A stretch of DNA of 64,000 nt. It comes from CAZUDI01 sp964618975 (lineage in GTDB: Bacteria > Desulfobacterota > Desulfomonilia > UBA1062). Below, piece after piece: positions 1 through 7,954 of the stretch; position 1 is the stretch's first letter; each line of letters begins with the position of its first letter. Under the pieces are notes generated by a model, which was not told the DNA's origin, searched no databases, and was given only the letters and a program-made list of their open reading frames with translations. The position numbers and the translations under genes were made by a program. The DNA is taken from positions 1 to 64,000 of the forward strand of contig CAZUDI010000011.1 in the NCBI GenBank assembly GCA_964618975.1, read 5' to 3'.

Positions 1-551
1 TTCAGGGAATAGGGGAGGGCGTCCTCGGGCGGGATATCCGGATTGTGGAGCATGGCACCCACCTCGCCGGCAAAGAGGTAGGCCCTGGCAATGCCCACCG
101 CGCCGATGGCGTCGAGCTTGTCCGCATCGAAGAGCACGCGGGCCTCGAGCGTAGCGGGTACGTGGCTGTTGCGGTAGCGATGCGTACGGATACAGTGGAT
201 GATATTGTCCTTCTTGTCCGGCGCGATGGGGTAGCCTTCCAGGAGATTATGTGCGAGTTCGGCCCCCTTTTCGGCATGGCAGATGCTGCCTCGCGAGCTG
301 TCCTGATAGGACCGGCCGATGTCGTGCATATAGGCCGCGATGGAGAGCACCTCTAGGTCGGCGCCCTCGATCGCACCGATATGCATGCAGAGCTTGTACA
401 CCCTCAGGGTGTGGTCCCAGTCGTGGGAGTGCCGGGCCCCGGCAAAGCTCTGCCGGCAGTGGTCGCGGATCTCGGCGATGGTCTTTTTCATGGATCTGCG
501 ATCTACCACATGCGATTCGATGCTGGCAAGGTATTTGCGCGCCATGTTCAT
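1..551 (-). CDS. HD-domain phosphohydrolase (3' end outside window)
   Basis: A predicted metal-dependent phosphohydrolase of the HD superfamily, probably cytosolic and acting on a nucleotide or other phosphoester. About 183 residues are visible. They show a first metal-binding His in HSHDWDH (41-47), the hallmark HD pair in YMHDIGR (H76, D77), later histidines (CHAEKGAE, THRYRNSH) and the distal Asp in FDADKLDAIG (141-150), the order expected for the fold. ATG at 551 is used; a second ATG at 545 would shorten it by two residues. The reading frame is open to the window edge, so the C-terminus is missing. The substrate cannot be told from sequence. Confidence 0.85.
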   Translation of the reverse strand, partial: MNMARKYLASIESHVVDRRSMKKTIAEIRDHCRQSFAGARHSHDWDHTLRVYKLCMHIGAIEGADLEVLSIAAYMHDIGRSYQDSSRGSICHAEKGAELAHNLLEGYPIAPDKKDNIIHCIRTHRYRNSHVPATLEARVLFDADKLDAIGAVGIARAYLFAGEVGAMLHNPDIPPEDALPYSL

Positions 552-804
552 GGGGTGAGAACCCCTGGGCAGGACCAGTCCTTCTCCCGCCTCAAGCGGC
601 AGGGAAGGCGACCTCACGGTACTTGCATACAGGCCTCAAAGGGGTAATGCCTAAAGGCACCGGGCGCGGTGCTCAGGGGCAATCTTGTGCCGCAGGGTAT
701 AGTTGTGCTTGCCCTGGGATTGTCCATTATGCTAGCCATTATGCATATATAATCTTTTTGACCGTGAGTTACGCAAAACGACATGCTGCCAGAGAGGGAC
801 AGAT
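552..804. other. Intergenic region between divergent genes
   Basis: A 253-base spacer between the HD hydrolase and the PLP enzyme. The part near 725-760 is AT-rich and holds a candidate promoter for the right-hand gene. No ORF with coding character and no RNA gene was recognised. Confidence 0.5.
748..753 (+). promoter_or_regulatory. Candidate -10 element for the PLP enzyme gene
   Basis: A perfect TATAAT lies 52 bases upstream of the start at 805 in an AT-rich patch. No convincing -35 sits 16-18 bases upstream; the nearest TTG-type hexamer, TTGTCC at 720-725, is 22 bases away. The call is therefore weak. Confidence 0.35.
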
Positions 805-2001
805 ATGGGAAAAGAAAAGGACGCTAGTTTTGGATCCCTGGCGACGCGGGCCATCCACGCGGGCGAGGTGCGGGGGCTGTACGCCGATTCGCTGACCACG
901 CCCATCTTCCAGACCTCCACCTTCACCTTCAAGGATTCCAAAGAGATCGAGGCCTACACCACGAAACACAAGGAACGCTTCGAGTACGGTCGCTACGGCA
1001 ACCCCACCGAGAAGATCGCCGAACAGAGGCTCGCCAACCTCGAAGGTGCCGAGGACTGTGTCGTGCTCTCTTCGGGCATGAACGCCATCACCACCACCAT
1101 CCTGGCCCTGATCCATACCGGCGACCATATCGTCATCACGGACGACAGCTATAAGAAGACCCTGGAATTCTGCCGTTCGTATCTCAAGCGCTTCGGGGTG
1201 GAGTGCACCATCGTGCCCTTCGGCGACTACGAGACGCTTGAGGCTTCCATCAAGAAGAATACGCGTTTTATCTTTTCCGAGTCCCCCACCAATCCCTATC
1301 TGAACGTCTTCGATCTCGTGCGCGTCAAGGAGATCGCAGAACGTCATAACGTCATCTCGATCACCGACTCCACCTTTGCCACCCCGATGAACCAGCGCCC
1401 GCTGGAGTTCGGCATCGACCTGGTGACCCACAGCTGCACCAAGTATCTGGCCGGACACAACGACATCCTGGCCGGGGCCGTGCTCGGCCGCAAGGACCTT
1501 GTCAGCAAGATCCGCGACCTGCACAAGTCCATGGGCGGGCTCATCGACCCCCACTGCTGCTATTTGCTGCTGCGCGGGCTGAAGACCTTCCCTTTAAGGG
1601 TCAAACACCAGAACGAGGCGGCCCTTGAGGTGGCGCATTTCCTCGAGGACCACCCCCTGGTGGAGAAGGTCTACTACCCCTTCCTTGAGAGCCACCGCCA
1701 CTACACCATCGCCCGCGAACAGATGCAGGGTGGCGGCGGGGTGGTTACCTTTGAGTTCAAGGGGGATATCGCGGCCGCCAAGCGCTTCATGGACGCACTG
1801 GCGATGATCTACATCGGCCCGAGCTTCGGCGGCACCGAGTCGCTCATCACCCACCCGGCCACGGTGAGCTACTACGACTATAGCCGCGAGGAGCGCTACA
1901 AGCTCGGTATCACTGATACCCTGTTCCGGCTGGCCGTGGGGCTGGAAGACGTGGCCGACATCATTACGGACCTGAAGAGGGGCTTCGATAACGTGAAATA
2001 G
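805..2001 (+). CDS. Cystathionine gamma-synthase-like PLP enzyme (Cys/Met metabolism family)
   Basis: A 398-residue fold-type I PLP enzyme of the Cys/Met metabolism family. It probably makes cystathionine or homocysteine from an activated homoserine, or cleaves such thioethers. The PLP-binding YGRYGNPT motif (Y61, R63), the phosphate loop SSGMNA (90-95), Asp188 (ITDST) facing the pyridine nitrogen, and the Schiff-base lysine K213 in SCTKYLAGHND are all present. The YGRYGNP context resembles cystathionine gamma-synthases. It stands alone, about 10 kb from the metYWX operon, so it may give a second sulphur-transfer route. Family membership cannot separate synthase from gamma-lyase activity. Confidence 0.85.
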   Translation: MGKEKDASFGSLATRAIHAGEVRGLYADSLTTPIFQTSTFTFKDSKEIEAYTTKHKERFEYGRYGNPTEKIAEQRLANLEGAEDCVVLSSGMNAITTTILALIHTGDHIVITDDSYKKTLEFCRSYLKRFGVECTIVPFGDYETLEASIKKNTRFIFSESPTNPYLNVFDLVRVKEIAERHNVISITDSTFATPMNQRPLEFGIDLVTHSCTKYLAGHNDILAGAVLGRKDLVSKIRDLHKSMGGLIDPHCCYLLLRGLKTFPLRVKHQNEAALEVAHFLEDHPLVEKVYYPFLESHRHYTIAREQMQGGGGVVTFEFKGDIAAAKRFMDALAMIYIGPSFGGTESLITHPATVSYYDYSREERYKLGITDTLFRLAVGLEDVADIITDLKRGFDNVK

Positions 2002-2056
2002 GGCCCTCCCCGAGAGGCATATCCTGCGCGGTTGTAACCCTTAGATGTGGCGCTCC

Positions 2057-3097
2057 TCAGGGAGAGAGGTTTGGCGTACCCGTGCTATCCGGCCACCACA
2101 GGCTCTGCCCGTGCTCCAGCGGGAGATATCCATGTGTGAGATCCTGCCGGGCGAGCAGCGCCTTCAGGTCCATAGGCGGCAGAAAGACGGGTTCGTCCCC
2201 CAGGCGGAAGGTGCCCCAGTGCACGATCGTGAAGTAGCGCGCCTTTAGTTCGCCAAAGGCTCTAAGCACCTCGGCCGGATTCATGTGCGCCTGCTGCATG
2301 AACCAGCCGGGCGCATAGGCCCCGAGGTTGAAGACCGCCAGATCGATGTCATATCTCAGGCCAAGCTCAGGGAAGTGATTAAAAAAGGCCGTGTCCCCGG
2401 AGATGTAGATCACCACCCCGCCTGCGGTGCGGATCAGGTACGAGCCCCACAGGGAGTGGTTGGGACCCTTGAGGGGGTTGCGCATGCTCCAGTGGTCACA
2501 GGGCAGCAGCGTGATTTCGCTTCCGTTTGCGTTGACAGTCTCGAACCAGTCCAGCTCGGTATGGCGCACCTGTCCCAGCACCTTAAGGGTGGATGCGTAT
2601 CCGAGCGGCGTGACGAGGCGGGCACGTCCGGCGAAGGGCTTCAGCGAGGGCAGGTCGAGATGGTCGAAGTGCCCGTGGGTGATGAGGATGGTGTCGGGCA
2701 CCGGCATTGCCCCGAGATCGAAGCCTAAGGGGTTGAAATCACGGATGGGCCAGCCGAGACCGCCGAAGATGGGATCCACCAGGAGGCAGCCTTGTCGGTC
2801 CCTGATCAGGAGGGTGGCGTGTTTTATGAAGGTCAGACTCAGGCCTTCGAAGGCACGCACCCGCTCCCAGTCCACCCTCACCAGGGTGCGCCGCTCGTGG
2901 CGGTACTGCGACCGGTAGGGATTGCGGCCCAGGAGCTTCCACCGGAGGATGTCCAACAGATCGCCCTGCCGGTTGGGCCGGAAGGGGTTCGTGAAGCCGC
3001 CCGCGCCGTGGTGGAGTCTGAGAGCGGCGATCTCCTCCAGGCTCAGTTCTGCGGCACGGTTCTGGGGCACGGCATCATGATTCGGCGCCTCTCGCAT
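2057..3097 (-). CDS. Metallo-beta-lactamase-fold hydrolase (NAPE-PLD/UlaG-like)
   Basis: A 346-residue MBL-fold protein. The zinc motif HGHFDH (141-146) is intact, and further metal ligands are visible in LPCDHWS, SGDTAFF and VHWGTF near the C-terminus. An N-terminal stretch (about 30-90) with NPFRPNRQGD and WKLLGRNPY resembles the N-acyl-phosphatidylethanolamine phospholipase D-like group, so a lipid or phosphodiester substrate is plausible, though this is inference. ATG at 3097 was chosen because the family-like region begins there. The frame stays open upstream to 3229, but that extension would overlap the promoter of the divergent gene. No strong Shine-Dalgarno sequence was seen. Confidence 0.8.
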   Translation of the reverse strand: MREAPNHDAVPQNRAAELSLEEIAALRLHHGAGGFTNPFRPNRQGDLLDILRWKLLGRNPYRSQYRHERRTLVRVDWERVRAFEGLSLTFIKHATLLIRDRQGCLLVDPIFGGLGWPIRDFNPLGFDLGAMPVPDTILITHGHFDHLDLPSLKPFAGRARLVTPLGYASTLKVLGQVRHTELDWFETVNANGSEITLLPCDHWSMRNPLKGPNHSLWGSYLIRTAGGVVIYISGDTAFFNHFPELGLRYDIDLAVFNLGAYAPGWFMQQAHMNPAEVLRAFGELKARYFTIVHWGTFRLGDEPVFLPPMDLKALLARQDLTHGYLPLEHGQSLWWPDSTGTPNLSP

Positions 3098-3159
3098 GGC
3101 GATGCACCCTGGCTGTTCGGGGGGGACGCAGGGCGCTCCCTCCCGGCCATACCTTTTTT

Positions 3160-3187
3160 TTGACCTTACGTCAGGTTCGGCTATAAT
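3160..3187 (+). promoter_or_regulatory. Sigma-70-type promoter for the alpha/beta hydrolase gene
   Basis: TTGACC, a 16-base spacer, then a perfect TATAAT at 3182-3187. It lies 67 bases upstream of the GTG start at 3254 and points away from the MBL-fold gene. Confidence 0.7.
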
Positions 3188-3253
3188 GGCAAGTCGAGTC
3201 TGCCTGCAAAGTTTCGGCAGGCTTGTCATGCGTATGGATCAGGGGAGGGATGC

Positions 3254-3961
3254 GTGAGAACGCGAGCCGTACTTATTCCCAGACAGGGACAGGGGGAACT
3301 CCGGGGAATGCTGGATATCCCGGAGGGTTTGTCTCAGGTAACGCGGCCGGGGGTGGTCCTGGCCCACGGGGCGGCCAACGACATGCAGACACCCCTGCTG
3401 GTAGACTTTGCCAGCGGACTGGCACAGGCCGGCTACCCGGTGCTGCGCTTCAACTTTCCCTACCGCGACGCAGGCCGTAAGACGCCTGACAACGAGAAGG
3501 TGCTCGGCCGGGCCTGGAAAGCGGCCTGTGGTTTTCTGGAGAGTCAGGTTGATATTACGCTTGCGGGTGTGGTCGCTGCCGGCAAGTCCCTAGGCGGACG
3601 CATCGCCTCCCAGGAGGTTGCCGCCGGGATGCTGGAAGTTAAGGGGCTGATCTTTTTAGGTTATCCCCTGCATGCGCCCGGGCGTACGCACAGTCTGCGC
3701 GATGCGCATCTGGACAGCATCACCTGTCCGCTGCTGTTCATCGAGGGCAGCCGTGATCCCTTCTGCGACCTCACCAGGCTCTCAGGTGTCATCGGGCGCC
3801 TGAAGGCCCCGTGTACGCTCGAGGTCATCGAGGGCGGGGAGCACTCATACCGGCTGGCGAGATCCACACCCGAGGACGAGGCAGCGGTTCACGCGCGCAT
3901 AGTCTCCTGCGCGCTTGCGTGGCTAGAGAGGTTGGATAGAGGTGGGGACTATTCCCGGTAG
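3254..3961 (+). CDS. Alpha/beta hydrolase (KANL3/Tex30-like family)
   Basis: A 235-residue alpha/beta-hydrolase. The nucleophile elbow GKSLGGR places Ser112, the acid is probably Asp168 in EGSRDPF, and the base is His197 in GGEHSY, giving a complete triad in the usual order. The oxyanion region HGAANDM (38-44) is also present. The length and the GKSLGGR elbow match the small KANL3/Tex30-type bacterial hydrolases. The GTG start is chosen because the AGGGGAGG at 3241-3248 sits at correct spacing, whereas the ATG at 3250 is in another frame. The substrate is unknown; an esterase-like role is likely. Confidence 0.85.
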   Translation: MRTRAVLIPRQGQGELRGMLDIPEGLSQVTRPGVVLAHGAANDMQTPLLVDFASGLAQAGYPVLRFNFPYRDAGRKTPDNEKVLGRAWKAACGFLESQVDITLAGVVAAGKSLGGRIASQEVAAGMLEVKGLIFLGYPLHAPGRTHSLRDAHLDSITCPLLFIEGSRDPFCDLTRLSGVIGRLKAPCTLEVIEGGEHSYRLARSTPEDEAAVHARIVSCALAWLERLDRGGDYSR

Positions 3962-4779
3962 ATGATGGTGCCTACGTGCTCGCCGGCCAGGGCCCGGGTG
4001 AGGCTGCCCGGCTCGAGCCCGTTGACGATCTGGATCCTTTCGAGCACCTCGCTGCTCTGCAGGATCTCGAGGCAGGGTCTCTCGATGATCAGGTCCGGCA
4101 GGTTGCGCTCCATGAGTTCGCGCGCCCCGATGGCGTCGATGAAATCGGATTGCGGATATTTTTTGGGATCGTCCGTGTAGAGGCCCTGCTCATCCTTGAC
4201 GAAGATGCACGAACGCGCGCCGATGAGGTTGGCCAGGATGATGGTGCCCACATCCGTACGGTGCAGCGGGATGCGTCCCTTGAGCGGCGGGATGGCGAAG
4301 TAGTCGTAGGGCGGCATGCCATGCATGATGGGGATGCAGTCCGTGGCGAAATAGGTGTGCAGTTTGACCACGTCGTCGTGCCCGATCTTGACCCCGCCCC
4401 ACGGAGAGAGGAGGGTGGCGATCAGCAGGGCATTCTGCTCCGAGATGGTGCTGCCGAATTTGGCGATGATGCCGGTGGGCATACCGAGTTCGAGCCCGAT
4501 GCTGTAGATGTGGCGGCTGCGCGTTCCGCCCCCTGTGGTGATGAGCATCTTGTAAGCGGCCTTGTTGTCCACGAGCTCCTGGATGAGGGGAGGCAGCGCC
4601 TTGATCCCGCGGTCACAGATGGACTGTCCCCCGATCTTGATGATGTCCACGTCGGGAAACAGGCGTGTCTGGGGGGCGAGTTGCATGTCCTCGACCAGGG
4701 TTTTGCTGACGAGGCTCTCGCCCATGAGCTGGCTCTTCACATGCAGTCGTCGGCCGTCCTTATCGCGGATAAGTGCCAT
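3949..4779 (-). CDS. Molybdenum storage protein (MoSto) subunit homologue
   Basis: A 276-residue member of the amino-acid-kinase/UMP-kinase fold. Its closest recognisable relatives are the MosA/MosB subunits of Azotobacter molybdenum storage protein, cage complexes that pack polyoxomolybdate using ATP. Shared landmarks are DIIKIGGQS (45-53), the TTGGGTRSRH loop, HRTDVGTIILANLIGA, and the C-terminal QIVNGLEPGSLTRALAGEH block, which is diagnostic against ordinary UMP kinases. Azotobacter has two subunits; only one gene is seen here, so a homomeric cage is possible. It lies downstream of two small paralogues and a DDTD protein and about 11 kb from modABC. Whether it stores Mo, W or neither is not provable from sequence. 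Confidence 0.82.
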   Translation of the reverse strand: MALIRDKDGRRLHVKSQLMGESLVSKTLVEDMQLAPQTRLFPDVDIIKIGGQSICDRGIKALPPLIQELVDNKAAYKMLITTGGGTRSRHIYSIGLELGMPTGIIAKFGSTISEQNALLIATLLSPWGGVKIGHDDVVKLHTYFATDCIPIMHGMPPYDYFAIPPLKGRIPLHRTDVGTIILANLIGARSCIFVKDEQGLYTDDPKKYPQSDFIDAIGARELMERNLPDLIIERPCLEILQSSEVLERIQIVNGLEPGSLTRALAGEHVGTIIYRE

Positions 4780-4818
4780 AGGTTCACCTCAAGCGCCTCA
4801 GGGATCGGATGGGGAGGG

Positions 4819-4896
4819 TAGGTCTGAACCCCAGGGCAAGCCTATGAATCTGCTTTCCGCTGCAAGCAGCCGGGAATTCGACCCTCAGGCCATTAG
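4819..4896 (-). repeat. Dispersed palindromic repeat, copy 1 (reverse orientation)
   Basis: A copy of the window-wide repeat: GAACCCCAGGGCAAGCC, a CTGC/GCAG-rich stem, then GGGAATTCGACCC and a CATTAG end. Its border overlaps the stop codon of the small gene that begins at 5105. Confidence 0.75.
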
Positions 4897-5105
4897 ATCT
4901 CGATCTCGTCATCGTGTTTGCCCCCGGCCCTGAGTTCCACGAGATCGGCCCCGATTTCCCGCGCGATCTGTTCGAGCTCGTCCTTGCGCATATGCTTGGC
5001 GTATATCTTCAGTTCGACCCCGGCCGTGGCGACCAGATTGAAGCGCGGCCGCTTTTCCCCCTCGGCGATCTTCTGACGCTGACGGTAAAAGATTTTTCCT
5101 GCCAT
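4893..5105 (-). CDS. Small conserved protein A of the Mo-storage cluster, unknown function
   Basis: A 70-residue soluble basic protein that I do not recognise. It begins MAGKIFYRQRQKIAEGEK, is rich in charged residues and has no signal peptide, membrane segment or cysteine pair. It is clearly paralogous to the 69-residue protein at 5547-5756, sharing the MAG-IFYR start, the K-AEGEK-PR block and the AKH-RK-ELEQI block over nearly the full length. ATG at 5105 is used because the paralogue begins at the same point and a GGAGGGGG Shine-Dalgarno-like stretch lies just upstream. A role with the neighbouring storage protein is a guess from context only. Confidence 0.72.
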   Translation of the reverse strand: MAGKIFYRQRQKIAEGEKRPRFNLVATAGVELKIYAKHMRKDELEQIAREIGADLVELRAGGKHDDEIEI

Positions 5106-5546
5106 ACACCCCCTCCTATCACGTATCACCATATGTGCCGTCTGCTTGCAGGCGATAGGGCATTTCACCAGCTTGCACAGCACGCTCCCCTCAGGGGATG
5201 AATTGTGAACGAGACCGTTTCCCGGTGTGTAATCCGATGCGCCTTGAGCGTGCTTGGCGTGTCTCAGATAATAATATGGTGTACTGGGTGGAAGTCAAAT
5301 ACGTCCCTTATGGGGCCCTTACCGGGATATGTGTGGACGGACAGGCGATTGGGGATCAGGGCACAAAGACTCCCCCCTGCCTGAGACAGGGGGGAGCATT
5401 ACTTTGAATCATCCCCCCGCATGGAACACCAGCGCCCCAAGGGGGTCTTCAGATTCACGCACAGGGTCCGGAGGGATCAGGGGCCTGAACCCCAGGGCAA
5501 GCCCTCAACCCACTCTTGACGCCGCAACGCAAGGCTCCGGGAATCG
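5106..5546. other. Intergenic region between two paralogous small genes
   Basis: About 440 bases without coding character. It contains a perfect 10-bp GC-rich hairpin (5370-5396) and a repeat copy at its right end. The two small genes were probably once adjacent, and repeat-bearing DNA now separates them. Confidence 0.5.
5370..5396. other. Perfect 10-bp inverted repeat (hairpin)
   Basis: The arms CTCCCCCCTG (5370-5379) and CAGGGGGGAG (5387-5396) flank a 7-base loop. No T-run follows on the plus strand and only a short pyrimidine-poor tract follows on the minus strand, so it is not a classic terminator. It may be the core of a decayed repeat. Confidence 0.6.
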
Positions 5547-5550
5547 TTAA
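5479..5550 (-). repeat. Dispersed palindromic repeat, copy 2 (reverse orientation)
   Basis: GGCCTGAACCCCAGGGCAAG, CCCT, GACGCCGCAA, then CCGGGAATCGTTAA. The TTAACG border supplies the TAA stop (5547-5549) of the small gene that begins at 5756, just as copy 1 does for its paralogue. Confidence 0.7.
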
Positions 5551-5756
5551 GCGCGTTGGCCGTGCTTCTTTTCGCCGCCTTTGAGCTCGACCAGTTCGGC
5601 ACCGAGCTTCTGAGAGATCTGCTCGAGTTCGCTCTTGCGCACATGTTTGGCGTGGATCTTGAGGTCCGCCCCGCAAGATGCCACCAGATGATAGCGGGGC
5701 TTTTTCTCTCCTTCAGCCACCTTTCGGCGTTCGCGGTAGAAGATCGTTCCTGCCAT
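5547..5756 (-). CDS. Small conserved protein B of the Mo-storage cluster, paralogue of A
   Basis: A 69-residue basic protein of unknown function. It starts MAGTIFYRERRKVAEGEK and continues with AKHVRKSELEQIS, matching the protein at 4893-5105 through most of its length. The C-terminus differs (KGGEKKHGQRA) and its last codons run into a dispersed repeat. It begins 3 bases after the end of the DDTD protein gene, so the two are almost certainly co-transcribed and translationally close. There are no membrane segments, signal peptide or obvious metal motif. Having two copies in one group suggests a heteromeric pair or recent duplication. Confidence 0.72.
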   Translation of the reverse strand: MAGTIFYRERRKVAEGEKKPRYHLVASCGADLKIHAKHVRKSELEQISQKLGAELVELKGGEKKHGQRA

Positions 5757-5759
5757 GGT

Positions 5760-6482
5760 TTAACCCTCCTTTTTGTGTTTCCTGGCCAAGGTTTCCCACG
5801 TGGCGTTGCCGTTGCGGATGACCGGCAGCACCGCCTTGCCTTCCCATAAACGGGGACGGAGCCATCCCCGGGTATCGATTATGTCTTCCGGCGCGGGCGA
5901 GATGGCATCGCGGTCCACCGAGAATACATCAATGCCGTAGCGCCCAAGCTGCGCCACCGTGGCTTGAGATGGGACATCCCGCAACCTGCCGTATTCGATG
6001 AAGCGCCCGCTCTTCCCGTAGGCACATAAACCGACTCCGGCCGCTGCGCCGATGATTCCATCGTTCGTGCCGCCGTGTCCGCTGAGGTGGATGCCGGCAC
6101 AGGCATGCAGTGCCTCCTTCTGCGTCACCACCTCGCGCGCGCAGCGGATGCCGAACCCCATGAGCACCTCCAGGGCGGGATCGTCCTCACACGCCACACA
6201 GACGCCGGGATCACTGCCTTGGGCGGCATGCCGCTCAACATGGCTCACGGCTCTGGCAATCAGGTCGGAGAGCACTGCGTGATCCGGCACCTCGATGATG
6301 GCACAGGCCGAACTGTTGTGTGAGGTGTAGGGGATCTCGGCCAGAACCGGCAGCTGCTGGCGGACCACGCCCCACAGCTGACATGTCTCGGGAAGCTCGT
6401 CCTCGAACCAACGGGTGAGTTTTCCGGTGCCGAAATCGGAATCCAGGGTGTCGGTGTCGTCAAAGGCAACATAGATCTTCAT
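5760..6482 (-). CDS. DDTD-motif protein, TiaS (tRNA-Ile2 agmatinylcytidine synthetase)-like N-terminal family
   Basis: A 240-residue protein beginning MKIYVAFDDTDTLD, with the DDTD motif at residues 8-11. It also has IPYTSHNSSACAIIEV, which aligns with the N-terminal catalytic region of archaeal TiaS. A later glycine-rich segment (LSGHGGTNDGIIGAAAGVG) also fits that family. It is shorter than archaeal TiaS (about 400 residues) and lacks the OB-fold and zinc-ribbon tail, so tRNA modification is doubtful. A different ATP-dependent phosphotransfer is equally possible. The start at 6482 is the one with the conserved MKIYV beginning; upstream in-frame codons lie in the leader. It is first of the molybdenum-storage group. 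Confidence 0.68.
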   Translation of the reverse strand: MKIYVAFDDTDTLDSDFGTGKLTRWFEDELPETCQLWGVVRQQLPVLAEIPYTSHNSSACAIIEVPDHAVLSDLIARAVSHVERHAAQGSDPGVCVACEDDPALEVLMGFGIRCAREVVTQKEALHACAGIHLSGHGGTNDGIIGAAAGVGLCAYGKSGRFIEYGRLRDVPSQATVAQLGRYGIDVFSVDRDAISPAPEDIIDTRGWLRPRLWEGKAVLPVIRNGNATWETLARKHKKEG

Positions 6483-6591
6483 GGCGCTGTCTCCTCTCGG
6501 ATGGATCGTTCCCGGATGGTGGAGATTTCCTTCTGGAACCTGAGTGAGACTAAGCATGATGTCATTGTCCATGTCAATACCTGCCATCACT

Positions 6592-6619
6592 ATAATAGAG
6601 ATAGAATATTAAATGTCAA
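6592..6619 (-). promoter_or_regulatory. Sigma-70-type promoter for the Mo-storage group
   Basis: On the minus strand, TTGACA (6614-6619), a 16-base spacer and TATTAT (6592-6597), followed by a leader of about 105 bases before the ATG at 6482. It lies in a markedly AT-rich island, the strongest promoter-like signal in this part of the window. Confidence 0.7.
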
Positions 6620-6726
6620 GGTATAATATATTAAATATACATCAATAAAATATATCTAAAATCAAAAAGATGATACTCCGACAGATAGAGCTTGTTCGCG
6701 ATTATTTGCTGTGATAGGGTGCTCAC

Positions 6727-7881
6727 GTGCAGAATACGATCACTTTGGAAGCGGTACGACTCTTTCTGAAGCCCTATGCAGGGTACTTCCGCCGCGCCCA
6801 GGCGCGGGAACTTGCGGCACGCTATGTCTGGGGGCTCATCCTCGAGGGGGAGCGCAAATCGGCCGAGGCCATGGCCCCCCGGGTACAGGCCTCAGGCAGA
6901 GGGCTGCAGCGCCTTCTCAACGAGGTTAGATGGGACCACACAGGCGCCCTGGCACAATACCGGCGCCAGCAAGTACCCGACCTTGGTGATCCGGACTCGG
7001 TACTGTTGCTGGATGAGACCGTATTTCCCAAGCGCGGCGGCCACAGCGTATGCGTGGGACGGCTCCATAGTGCCAGACTGGACCGACAGGTGAGCTGCCA
7101 GATGGCGGTGGATGCGACCGTGGTCAGCAGGGGACATGGCTGGCCCTACGCCATGGAACTCTATGTTCCGAGCTTCTGGGACAGGCGCCGTGCCCCGCAC
7201 TGTAGGGAACGCCGCGCTCAGGCGCACATGCCCCCCCAGGCGCGCCACCGGGAGCGCTGGCGGATGGCGCTTGATCTGATCGATGCGGCACCGTCCGTGG
7301 GCGTGGTGAGCACGGGGGCCGACTTCGGGGTGGAAGACCGCTTCGTGGCCGCCTTGGCGCAGGGCGGACAGCGCTTCCTGCTCGAGATTCCCCCTGAAAC
7401 CCTGGTCTTCGGCTCAGCCCCCGTACTGCAACCGCCGCGGACAGGGCACAGAGCGCGGGGCCGGCCACGCAAGCACGGACCCCTGCTCGAGGCCGCAATC
7501 CCCCCGGTGAAGGCCTCCTCCCTAGTGGTCACCCCAGAGAATCTGTCGTCTGGCCCGGTCGTGACACCGGTGTGGCCGGCTGCAGGGTATCGTGACGGCA
7601 TCCTCCAGCCGCAGGCCTTGCTGATCACCGATCCCTGTCCGGACAGGGCGGGCGATCCGCGTTTTTTTCTGAGCAACCTACCGCGGGAGGGATTGCCTGA
7701 GGCCTGCGCGCGTGTTGCTCTGGCCCTGGCTCAGGCACGGAAGGTGAAGGCCAGGATGATCAACGATCTGGGCCTGCTGCACTATGAAGGCCGCTCGTGG
7801 ATCGGATGGCACCGACATGTGCTGCTGGTGTGCCTGGCCTATGCCTGTGGACGGGAATGCGAGGGCCAAGGTTCGCTCTAA
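6727..7881 (+). mobile_element. IS701-like DDE transposase, apparently solitary
   Basis: A 384-residue DDE transposase of the IS701/IS4-related group. Candidate catalytic residues are Asp96 (LLLDETVFPKRGG), Asp199 (STGADFGVED) and Glu354 (LLHYEGRSWIGWHRH); the last is in the usual position about 30 residues from the end. The frame is intact. No terminal inverted repeats or target duplication were found by eye in the 74 bases before panB or in the AT-rich region upstream, so it may be a decayed element or a domesticated transposase. The GC content matches the neighbours, arguing against very recent arrival. Confidence 0.75.
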
Positions 7882-7906
7882 GAGACGGTGCAGGGATTCT
7901 TCACCC

Positions 7907-7935
7907 TTGATGTCGCCGGGTTGGAAGAGTAGAAT
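7907..7935 (+). promoter_or_regulatory. Candidate sigma-70 promoter for panBC
   Basis: TTGATG (7907-7912), a 17-base spacer and TAGAAT (7930-7935). Only 19 bases separate the -10 from the panB ATG, so the leader would be very short and begin next to the AAGGAGG at 7943-7949. Confidence 0.55.
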
Positions 7936-7954
7936 ACCATTCAAGGAGGGCCGC

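Noticed and set aside
6600..7954. Inverted ends of the transposase element
   Set aside because: No matching inverted repeats could be found by eye at either side of the gene.
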